A stretch of DNA of 5,464 nucleotides from Bacteroidetes bacterium GWA2_30_7 (GTDB taxonomy: Bacteria > Bacteroidota > Bacteroidia > Bacteroidales > GWF2-33-38): assembly GCA_001768155.1 (NCBI GenBank), contig MENC01000236.1, forward strand, positions 1 through 5,464, written 5' to 3'. How positions within the stretch are numbered: the stretch's first letter is position 1; the number at the start of each line of letters is the position of its first letter. Shown one piece after another: positions 1-5,464 of the stretch. The position numbers and the translations under genes are program-made. The notes below the pieces were generated by a model. The model had not been told where the DNA came from. It saw only the letters and a list, made by a program, of their open reading frames with translations, and did not search any database.

Positions 1-496
1 ATAGAGTTGCTAAAACTACAAACAAAGCATACAAATTATTTCCTGCAAGAAACGAATCAATATCTTTAAAAATCAAACCAGTAGCTCCTACCAAACCAAT
101 AAACAAACCCAAAGCATTAATCCATCTTGATTTAGCTTTATAAAAAAACACTCCAACTACAAGTGTAAAAATAGGAGTTAACGAATTAAGAATGCCCGAA
201 AATGAACTACTAATTTGAGTTTGTGCAGTAGTAAAAAGAAAAGCAGGAATACCATTACCAAAAAATCCGGTTATTAAAATTGATTTTAAATTGCTTTTAT
301 TGAGTAGTTTAAAATACTTAAAGGTGAATGGTATAAAAAATATAAAGGTGAAAAATAATCTGAATGCGGCAACCTGATAATTAGAATATGATTGTAGTCC
401 TTTTTTCATTAATATAAAAGAAGAACCCCATATAAATGCAAGTGTAAAAAACAATGCCCATTGCCAAGCTTTTTTGTTCAGGTCTATAAATTTCAT
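1..496 (-). CDS. EamA/DMT-family membrane transporter, N-terminal 165 residues (3' end outside window)
   Basis: Read on the minus strand from ATG at 496-494, this frame stays open to the window edge and gives 165 residues. The protein is strongly hydrophobic, with helices at about residues 11-30, 40-58, 70-90, 98-119 and 126-144, and a sixth entering the edge at about 153. Family signatures are FIWGSSFILMKKG near residue 21, an arginine in helix 2 (R46) and LNSLTPIFTLVVG near residue 104, all typical of the first EamA repeat of 10-TM drug/metabolite exporters. Full-length relatives have about 290-300 residues, so roughly the second half is missing here. The start is fixed because an in-frame TGA immediately precedes the ATG. 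It is divergently transcribed from the radical SAM gene. Members move amino acids, nucleosides or other small metabolites across the inner membrane; the substrate cannot be told from sequence. The family call is secure. Confidence 0.9.
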   Translation of the reverse strand, partial: MKFIDLNKKAWQWALFFTLAFIWGSSFILMKKGLQSYSNYQVAAFRLFFTFIFFIPFTFKYFKLLNKSNLKSILITGFFGNGIPAFLFTTAQTQISSSFSGILNSLTPIFTLVVGVFFYKAKSRWINALGLFIGLVGATGLIFKDIDSFLAGNNLYALFVVLATL

Positions 497-535
497 TCAG
501 AAAATTTGAGCTGTAAAAATATACAAATACTTATT

Positions 536-565
536 TAAACCTACATGAATTTTTTAAATTCTCAA
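536..565 (-). promoter_or_regulatory. Candidate Bacteroidetes-type promoter for the EamA transporter
   Basis: On the minus strand TTG (565-563) lies 19 nt before TAGGTTTA (543-536). This fits the Bacteroidetes primary-sigma pattern of TTG/TTTG near -33 and TAnnTTTG near -7, with the last base A instead of G. A transcript would start near 530 and have a leader of about 35 nt. Chance matches are common in DNA this AT-rich, so this remains a candidate. Confidence 0.35.
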
Positions 566-601
566 TCAAAGAGTTTTCATAGCAACACTAATTTTGTTCG
601 A

Positions 602-632
602 TTTGTACTTTAAAGAAGTTTTTTTAGCTTTA
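602..632 (+). promoter_or_regulatory. Candidate Bacteroidetes-type promoter for the radical SAM gene
   Basis: TTTG at 602-605 is followed after exactly 19 nt by TAGCTTTA at 625-632, matching the -33/-7 pattern except for the last base. The start would lie near 637, giving a leader of about 125 nt that is rich in T runs. Its -33 element sits 36 bp from that of the divergent transporter promoter, so the two would be back to back. I saw no clear riboswitch fold in the leader. Confidence 0.35.
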
Positions 633-761
633 CAACTGGATTTCTGTTGATAAACTGTGTTTGTTTCCGCATCGGATTTTTTCGATAAAAATTATTCAAA
701 CACTTTTTTTATTATACATGAAAGACGCTTTTTTATGAATAAGTTTTAAATTTTTTTCTGA

Positions 762-2126
762 ATGAAAATATTGCTGATTGCTCCCTGCCCGACTGATGAA
801 CAACGACCTAAAAGCATGTCAATTCCTCAACTAACTTTATCGCTTATTGCAGGGATGACACCACCTGAACATGAAATCGAAATTTGTGAGGAGGTATATG
901 GCGACAAGCTCAATTTTGATGGCGATTATGATGTGATAGGAATAACTATTATGACGCAAACCTGTCTTCGAGGTTATGCAATTGCTAACGAATTTAGAAA
1001 ACGAGATAAAATAGTTATTTTCGGAGGAATTCATGCTACAAGTTTACCAAAAGAAGCTATCCTTTATGGAGATGCAGTTGTAATAGGCGAAGCAGAAGGT
1101 GGTTTATGGGAACAGGTGTTGAAAGATATATCTGCAAAAAAATTAAAACAGTTTTATAAACTTGACCACTTACCCGACCTCCAGAATATGCCTATTCCAC
1201 GCCGAGACCTTATACGTTGTCAATCTGGCAAATTTTCTGTAACACCTATAGAAACCACTCGAGGTTGCCCTTATAATTGTGATTTTTGTACAGTTTCACG
1301 TTTTTTTGGGACCAAACAACGCCACAAATCCATTAAAAATATTCTGACAGAAGCCGAACAATGCCCTCAAAAATTCTTATTTTTTCTTGATGATAATATT
1401 TCCGGCGACCGAAAGTTTGCAAAAGAACTATTTACCGGACTTGCCTCTTTAAACAAGCGCTGGGTTGGACAAGCCTCAATTGGACTTGCTCGCGATAAAG
1501 AACTTTTAAGGTTGGCAAGCAAATCTGGTTGCGGGGCATTACTCATCGGATTTGAATCAATGACCCAGTCGGGGATGAGTCAATATCGAAAATCGCTTAA
1601 ATCAATCAGACAAAATAAAGCAGCGATTAATCGTCTCAGGGACAATGGAATTCTCACAATGGCATCTCTTATATTTGGGCTTGATAATGATACAGAGGAG
1701 GTTTTCGATGTCGGTTTAGATTTTATTAATGCTTCACAAACGGCTTTTTTTCAGTCGTGTGTTGTTACTCCATACCCAGGTACACCGGTTTTTGACCTTA
1801 TGCGTTCCGAAGGAAGAATTTTAACTGATGACTGGAGTAAATACGATGCAACAAAAGTTATTATACAACCGAAAAATTTTAGTCCAGAATTACTTCTTGA
1901 AAAAACAAACAAGATTCAAAAAGAAGTATATGGAAATTGGTCTTTGGTAAAAAGGGCTTGGCCCAATATGCGTCTTGGAATTTATCATTCAATATTTTAT
2001 TACTCACTCAATCGTGGATACAAGCAAAGACATGCTCAAAAGAAACTCTTGGGTGTACAATATAACGAACCAGGCAATCCTGTTGATTTTAATACTGCTA
2101 AATATGTAATTCCTTTTAAGAAATAG
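762..2126 (+). CDS. Radical SAM protein with N-terminal cobalamin-binding-like domain
   Basis: This 454-residue protein has the layout of B12-binding-type (class B) radical SAM enzymes. Residues 1-125 form a Rossmann-like cobalamin-binding fold, with FGGIHATSLPKEA at 87-99 and the family hallmark VVIGEAEG at 106-113. The DxHxxG motif that supplies a lower cobalt ligand in classical B12 proteins is absent, as is usual in this class. A linker with PIPRRDL (144-150) leads to the radical SAM barrel at about 160-350. Its cluster motif CPYNCDFC (C169, C173, C176) binds the 4Fe-4S cluster that cleaves S-adenosylmethionine. FFLDDN (207-212), LLIGFES (260-266) and TPYPGTP (336-342) are further barrel motifs. 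The basic C-terminal part (about 350-454) is not recognised. There is no signal peptide, so the protein is cytoplasmic. An in-frame TGA directly before the ATG makes this the first possible ATG of the frame. Relatives methylate or rearrange lipids, tetrapyrroles and other metabolites; the substrate is unknown. Arginine is mostly CGN, unlike the AGA-using neighbour downstream. Confidence 0.9.
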   Translation: MKILLIAPCPTDEQRPKSMSIPQLTLSLIAGMTPPEHEIEICEEVYGDKLNFDGDYDVIGITIMTQTCLRGYAIANEFRKRDKIVIFGGIHATSLPKEAILYGDAVVIGEAEGGLWEQVLKDISAKKLKQFYKLDHLPDLQNMPIPRRDLIRCQSGKFSVTPIETTRGCPYNCDFCTVSRFFGTKQRHKSIKNILTEAEQCPQKFLFFLDDNISGDRKFAKELFTGLASLNKRWVGQASIGLARDKELLRLASKSGCGALLIGFESMTQSGMSQYRKSLKSIRQNKAAINRLRDNGILTMASLIFGLDNDTEEVFDVGLDFINASQTAFFQSCVVTPYPGTPVFDLMRSEGRILTDDWSKYDATKVIIQPKNFSPELLLEKTNKIQKEVYGNWSLVKRAWPNMRLGIYHSIFYYSLNRGYKQRHAQKKLLGVQYNEPGNPVDFNTAKYVIPFKK

Positions 2127-2152
2127 GTGTGAAATCAGCCAACCTAAATCAT

Positions 2153-2197
2153 GTGTTTTCACCTGATTTTTATATTCTGTGAGGTGAAAACACCTCA
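2153..2197. repeat. Inverted repeat able to form two exclusive hairpins
   Basis: GTGTTTTCACCT (2153-2164) is perfectly complementary to AGGTGAAAACAC (2182-2193), giving a 12-bp stem with a 17-nt loop. The right arm also folds on itself: TGAGGTG (2180-2186) pairs with CACCTCA (2191-2197) around an AAAA loop. The two folds share bases and exclude each other. A third complementarity joins AAATCAG (2132-2138) to CTGATTT (2163-2169). The element starts 26 nt after the radical SAM stop codon. No T tract follows, so it is not a standard intrinsic terminator; it may stabilise the mRNA 3' end, bind a regulator or be a small repeat. Confidence 0.75.
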
Positions 2198-2289
2198 CTC
2201 AGGCAGAGAATCTACTGTTGAGAATATTATTTTAAAGTTTTTATTAAGTCCAATAGACATTTTAGTATATTGCTTCAATAAAATGAGAA

Positions 2290-2320
2290 TTGTTTTGTAA
2301 ATAAAAATATTATAATTTAG
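2290..2320 (+). promoter_or_regulatory. Candidate promoter for the secreted sorting-domain protein
   Basis: TTG at 2290-2292 precedes TAATTTAG (2313-2320) by 20 nt. This fits TAnnTTTG at five of the six fixed positions. The predicted start near 2325 would leave a leader of about 38 nt. The surrounding DNA is extremely AT-rich, so the match is weak evidence. A second -7-like string, TCAATTTG (2336-2343), lacks a well placed -33 element. Confidence 0.25.
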
Positions 2321-2362
2321 CTTGTAAAATTAAAATCAATTTGTTTTAAAAAATTAATATTT

Positions 2363-3280
2363 ATGAAAGCATTATATTTTTTTCTTTTTTTAATATTTAC
2401 ATTTATTAATATTCATTGTCCAGCTTCAATAAGAAGAACCGTATGTAATGGAGATTGGTCTAATCCTGAAATTTGGAAAAATGGACAAGTTCCGGTTGTA
2501 AACGATACTATATTAATAAATCATTTTGTTGTTAGAAATTCAATTTTATCAACTCAAAACAATTATATTGTTATTTCAGAACTTGGTGAATTATGCGGAC
2601 AATATGATTTTATAATAAATGCTGGTTCAAAAGTTTATAACTATGGTTCTATATGTGCTAATGAATTTGAGATACATGATTCTTTGATTAATTATGGAGT
2701 TATTAAAGCAACGCTGATTGTTGTAACCGTAGATAATGGTTATTTATCAAGTACAAATACAGGCAGTACTTCAGTTGGAGCTTTTAGTTGTTTTGGTCAG
2801 GCATCTTGCACACCATTAGCTTTAAAAAATGGGGATACATTAGTCTCAAACACTGAAGCAGCTGAATATGAGTGGCATAAAAACAATCAATCATTAAATC
2901 TTAATTCTATTAAAATAATTCCAACTCATACTGGATACTATAAACTCAGAATCAGAAAAACAAATTTTGAGGATTTTAGTAATTTTTCAGATAGTATTTA
3001 TGTAGTAATAGAGTCTTCATCTGAAAGTATTTCATTTCAAGAAAAAAATTCAATAGAAGTTTCTCAGGATATGGAAAATAATTTGTTTAAATTATCAATT
3101 AAAAATCCATCTGAAAGCAAATATAATATTGAGATTTATAATTTGTTGGGACTGAAAATTTTTAATTCAACTTTTAAACAAAATTTTATAATTAATTTAA
3201 ATAAACTTCATCAAGGATATTATGCTTATAGAATATCTGATGGAATGAATTTAAAATTGGGAACTTTTTTTGTTAGATGA
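2363..3280 (+). CDS. Secreted protein with G8-like N-terminus, Ig-like segment and T9SS C-terminal sorting domain
   Basis: The 305-residue product begins with a Sec signal peptide: a short basic start, a hydrophobic core at about residues 4-17 and probable cleavage after A21 (C-P-A). Next comes GDWSNPEIWKNGQVPVVNDTI (residues 30-50), the pattern of G8-like modules in bacterial surface proteins. Residues 51-125 look like short beta strands. Residues 149-217 resemble an Ig/PKD-like repeat (NGDTL, YEW, then G-Y-Y). The last 75 or so residues match the type A T9SS sorting domain in IEIYNLLGLKIFN (256-268), LNKLHQGYYAYRI (279-291) and a C-terminal FFVR. The usual YPNP entry motif is missing. T9SS would carry the protein across the outer membrane and anchor or release it. 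No catalytic domain is recognised, so binding or a structural role is possible. Sampled stretches have only about 20% GC, and arginine is AGA throughout. There is no Shine-Dalgarno; the signal peptide supports this start. Confidence 0.8.
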   Translation: MKALYFFLFLIFTFINIHCPASIRRTVCNGDWSNPEIWKNGQVPVVNDTILINHFVVRNSILSTQNNYIVISELGELCGQYDFIINAGSKVYNYGSICANEFEIHDSLINYGVIKATLIVVTVDNGYLSSTNTGSTSVGAFSCFGQASCTPLALKNGDTLVSNTEAAEYEWHKNNQSLNLNSIKIIPTHTGYYKLRIRKTNFEDFSNFSDSIYVVIESSSESISFQEKNSIEVSQDMENNLFKLSIKNPSESKYNIEIYNLLGLKIFNSTFKQNFIINLNKLHQGYYAYRISDGMNLKLGTFFVR

Positions 3281-3298
3281 ACAGAATACTTTTTCATT

Positions 3299-3324
3299 GT
3301 TTATATTTTTCATAAACCATTTTT
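3299..3324 (+). terminator. Weak intrinsic terminator candidate after the secreted protein gene
   Basis: GTTTAT (3299-3304) pairs with ATAAAC (3312-3317) across a 7-nt loop, and TTTTT follows at 3320-3324. The site is 19 nt past the stop codon, a sensible position. The stem is only 6 bp with two G-C pairs, so strength is doubtful and the match may be chance. Confidence 0.25.
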
Positions 3325-3398
3325 AAAAAAAATAAAATTATTCAGTTACATTTCTTAATTGAATAAATTGTAGATAAAGGAAAATTTTTTAATTCAAT

Positions 3399-3429
3399 TT
3401 TGATTTCTCTTTAAACTTATCTACTTTTA
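3399..3429 (+). promoter_or_regulatory. Candidate promoter for the Xaa-Pro aminopeptidase
   Basis: TTTG at 3399-3402 is followed after exactly 19 nt by TACTTTTA at 3422-3429, the same spacing and near-consensus -7 element seen upstream of the radical SAM gene. Transcription would start near 3434, about 20 nt before the ATG. Together with the terminator candidate upstream, this suggests the peptidase is transcribed on its own. Confidence 0.35.
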
Positions 3430-3454
3430 GCAGGTTAACTTAAAATTTGTATTT

Positions 3455-4843
3455 ATGTTTAGTAAAGAAGTTTATATCAATAGAAGAAATAATCTTAAAA
3501 GAAGTTTTAATTCAGGAATTTTATTGTTTTTAGGGAATACAGAATTGCCAATGAATTACCCTGCAAATACTTACCGTTTTCGCCAAGATAGCTCATTTCT
3601 GTATTTTTTTGGGTTAAATATTCCAAACCTTGCAGGAGTAATTGATTTAGACGAAGGAAAAGATATAATTTTCGGAAACGATGTTGATATAGAAGATATT
3701 ATATGGACAGGCTCATTACCTTCTTTAAAAGACAATGCTTTAAAAGCAGGAATTAATCAAACTGATGTTTTTTCTGAACTAATTAAATACATAACTTCTG
3801 CAATTAAAAAAGGAAGAAAAATTCATTATTTACCACCTTACAGAGCCGAAAATAAAATTTTACTTTCGGAACTTGTAAATGTTGCAACACAAAGAGTTAA
3901 AGAAAATTCGTCTTTAGAACTTCTTAAAGCAGTAATAATGCTTAGAGAAATAAAAGGAAAAGAAGAGATTGAACATATTGACAGCATTATGGATATTGGT
4001 TTTGAAATGCATACAACAGCTATGAAAATGGCTGTTGGCGGAGTATTTGAAAGAGAAATAGCCGGAAAAATCGAAGGCATTGCATTATCTCATGGTGGAA
4101 CAGTTTCGTTTCCAGTAATTTTATCAAAACATGGTGAGATTTTACATAACCATAATCACGAAAATCTTCTCACAACTTTTGATTTGTTGCTTTGTGATGC
4201 AGGATTTGAATCAACAATGGGCTATGCAACCGACCATACAAGAACTTTTCCTGTAGGTGGTAAATTTACTCATACTCAAAAAGATATTTACGAAATAGTT
4301 CTCGAAGCAAATAATAAAGCCACAAGTATTACTAAACCAGATATAACTTATCAAAGTGTTCATTTAGAAGTAGCAAAAATTATAGCTCAAGGGTTAGTTG
4401 ACGTTGGTTTAATGAAAGGAAATATTAACAATATAGTTGAAGCAGGAGCTCATGCAATGTTTTTTCCACATGGACTTGGTCATATGATGGGAATTGATGT
4501 TCATGATATGGAAGATTTGGGAGAAAATTTTGTTGGTTACGGTGACGATGTTAAACGCTCAAAACAATTTGGCATTGAATATTTGAGGCTTGGTAAAAAA
4601 CTTAAATCAGGATTTGTTATAACAAACGAACCAGGAATTTATTTTATTCCGGCATTAATTGACAAATGGAAAGGAGAAGGGCTGCATAAAGAATTTATAA
4701 ATTTCGATAAAGTAGAAGATTATAAAAAGTTCGGTGGAATAAGACTCGAAGACGATTTACTTGTAACAGATAATGGATGTAGGATTTTAGGAAACAAACG
4801 CATTCCTATTACTCCCGACGAACTTGCTGAATATATTGGTTAA
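3455..4843 (+). CDS. Xaa-Pro aminopeptidase (aminopeptidase P, peptidase M24B)
   Basis: This protein removes an N-terminal residue linked to proline, a cytoplasmic step in peptide turnover. At 462 residues it has the expected length. Residues 1-150 form the aminopeptidase P N-terminal domain, with the typical YRFRQDSSFLYFFG at 40-53. The pita-bread catalytic domain covers about 170-450 and keeps all five dinuclear metal (usually manganese) ligands: D248 in LLCDAG, D260 in ATDHTRTFP, H343 in HGLGHMMG, E392 in TNEPGIY and E432 in GIRLEDD. H231, H339 and H350 (VHD) match the substrate-binding and catalytic histidines of E. coli PepP, and R430 is also kept. The two aspartates are 12 residues apart against 11 in E. 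coli PepP. There is no signal peptide. An in-frame TAG at 3428-3430 and no ATG in between make 3455 the first possible ATG. The gene seems intact and active, and is unrelated in function to its neighbours. Prolidase activity is a less likely alternative. Confidence 0.95.
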   Translation: MFSKEVYINRRNNLKRSFNSGILLFLGNTELPMNYPANTYRFRQDSSFLYFFGLNIPNLAGVIDLDEGKDIIFGNDVDIEDIIWTGSLPSLKDNALKAGINQTDVFSELIKYITSAIKKGRKIHYLPPYRAENKILLSELVNVATQRVKENSSLELLKAVIMLREIKGKEEIEHIDSIMDIGFEMHTTAMKMAVGGVFEREIAGKIEGIALSHGGTVSFPVILSKHGEILHNHNHENLLTTFDLLLCDAGFESTMGYATDHTRTFPVGGKFTHTQKDIYEIVLEANNKATSITKPDITYQSVHLEVAKIIAQGLVDVGLMKGNINNIVEAGAHAMFFPHGLGHMMGIDVHDMEDLGENFVGYGDDVKRSKQFGIEYLRLGKKLKSGFVITNEPGIYFIPALIDKWKGEGLHKEFINFDKVEDYKKFGGIRLEDDLLVTDNGCRILGNKRIPITPDELAEYIG

Positions 4844-4886
4844 ACTATTTTGTTTTTTTGACACTGATTGTTATTCAGACAGAGCT

Positions 4887-4948
4887 TTCCGATGAATCGG
4901 AACAAGTCGTCCCGATTTTATTTCGGAATTAACAAGATTAACAAGATT
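4887..4948. repeat. Hairpins plus 9-bp tandem repeat, probable dispersed intergenic repeat
   Basis: TTCCGA (4887-4892) and TCGGAA (4897-4902) form a 6-bp hairpin with a TGAA loop. CCGA (4912-4915) and TCGG (4923-4926) form a second, smaller one, and the arms of both share CCGAT/CGGAA. Directly after comes ATTAACAAG twice in tandem (4928-4936, 4937-4945) plus a partial third ATT. The block is richer in GC than the DNA around it, contains no gene, and sits between the intact peptidase gene and a headless remnant. It is too weakly T-tailed to call a terminator. I infer a copy of a dispersed non-coding repeat, which a self-search of the genome would settle. Confidence 0.55.
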
Positions 4949-4955
4949 TTCTTAG

Positions 4956-5464
4956 GACAGAATAGGTTATATTTTATATATTTCAGATAATTTATTTAAT
5001 TTAGATTCGAAAATAGAATTCTTATATGGATATTTTGATGCAGGTACAAATGAAAGCTATATTGGTATTTATAATGAAGATGGGGTATTATTATTCTCAG
5101 ATACGGGTGTCCCATTAATTCTTGTAAATACTCCACAACAGCAACAGCCGATTTACAATACCTCTCAAGGTATAAAAATGATTTTGAGTTATACTAATGA
5201 TCATGCAAAAGTATTCAGCCTACCCGGTACATTAAACACAGCCATAGCCGAAGCAAACGGTCAGTTAATACAAGCACAAGAAAATCGTTTTGGCAACTTG
5301 TACCCTAACCCAAGCAATGGTAAAGTAACACTGCAATACCAACTACCAAAGGGAGAGCAATCAGGAGAAATAGTTTTATATAATTTACAGGGAGCAGAAG
5401 TAAAACGCTACAAAGTAGATAATACTTCTTTTACATTCCTTTTGAAAACATGATCGTAATGCCA
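4956..5464 (+). pseudogene. Headless, frame-disrupted remnant of a T9SS cargo protein with sorting domain
   Basis: The frame is open from just after TAG (4953-4955) to TGA at 5451-5453. Its first ATG is at 5178, in the middle of continuous protein-like sequence (SKIEFLYGYFD, IGIYNEDGVLLFSD, PIYNTSQGIKMILSY), so the true start lies in lost sequence. There is no signal peptide, which a T9SS cargo needs. Reading from 5178, residues 39-86 are the front of a type A sorting domain: GNLYPNPSNGKVTLQYQL, then GEIVLYNLQGAEVKRYKV. The domain normally ends in a turn of the form DLxAGTYxY plus a last basic strand. Here TGA stops the frame before it. Dropping one A from the AAAA run at 5445-5448 would continue as K-H-D-R-N-A to the window edge, resembling the missing turn. 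A frameshift, or a sequencing error, is therefore likely. The fragment matches the C-terminal end of large Bacteroidetes surface proteins; the function of the lost part is unknown. Confidence 0.7.

Noticed and set aside
837..1034. 65-codon minus-strand open frame
   Set aside because: It lies wholly inside the radical SAM coding region, antisense to its B12-binding-like domain, and shows no protein-family pattern.
2004..2198. 64-codon minus-strand open frame over the end of the radical SAM gene
   Set aside because: It mostly overlaps conserved coding sequence antisense, its start falls within the hairpin repeat, and its translation has no recognisable motif.
2399..2422. Possible lipoprotein signal at cysteine 19 of the secreted protein
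   Set aside because: The residues before the cysteine (N-I-H) do not fit a lipobox; signal peptidase I cleavage after A21 fits better.
3838..4080. 80-codon minus-strand open frame
   Set aside because: It is antisense to the well-supported aminopeptidase; the serine/isoleucine-rich translation is typical of a shadow frame.
4202..4240. Altered spacing of the two metal-binding aspartates in the aminopeptidase (12 against 11 in E. coli PepP)
   Set aside because: All ligands and surrounding motifs are intact, and a one-residue insertion in this loop is ordinary variation among M24B peptidases.
4850..4860. T-rich run just after the aminopeptidase stop codon, considered as an intrinsic terminator
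   Set aside because: No stem-loop precedes the T run; the nearby hairpins lie downstream of it and lack their own T tract.
1..5464. CRISPR arrays, tRNA or rRNA genes, transposase genes and integration sites
   Set aside because: No regularly spaced repeats, no tRNA-like cloverleaf, no rRNA sequence and no transposase or integrase motifs were seen on either strand.

Overview
The window looks like chromosomal DNA from a member of the Bacteroidota (Bacteroidetes), more like the Flavobacteriia, Cytophagia or environmental Bacteroidales than a gut Bacteroides. The evidence is low GC, no Shine-Dalgarno sequences before the genes, promoter-like pairs of the Bacteroidetes type (TTG or TTTG about 19 nt before a TAnnTTT element), and two type IX secretion (T9SS, Por) C-terminal sorting domains. 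A species cannot be named from this.

Layout. (1) Positions 1-496, minus strand: the N-terminal 165 residues of an EamA-type drug/metabolite transporter, cut by the window edge. (2) 497-761: a divergent intergenic region with a promoter candidate on each strand. (3) 762-2126, plus strand: a radical SAM enzyme with an N-terminal cobalamin-binding-like fold, richer in GC than the rest of the window. (4) 2127-2362: a spacer with an inverted repeat that can fold in two exclusive ways, then a promoter candidate. (5) 2363-3280: a very AT-rich secreted protein with a signal peptide, a G8-like N-terminal motif, an Ig-like segment and a degenerate T9SS sorting domain. (6) 3281-3454: a spacer with a weak terminator candidate and a promoter candidate. 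(7) 3455-4843: an Xaa-Pro aminopeptidase (M24B) with all its metal ligands. (8) 4844-4955: a spacer with GC-rich hairpins and a 9-bp tandem repeat that looks like a dispersed intergenic repeat. (9) 4956 to the right edge: a headless, frame-disrupted remnant of a T9SS cargo protein carrying a canonical sorting domain.

The genes do not form an obvious pathway or operon. All gaps between plus-strand genes exceed 100 bp, and each intact gene has its own promoter candidate. The T9SS cargo genes say only that the host secretes through that system. I found no convincing new multi-gene system. The points most worth a second look are the broken cargo gene next to a repeat, the compositionally distinct orphan radical SAM gene, and the dual-fold inverted repeat behind it.
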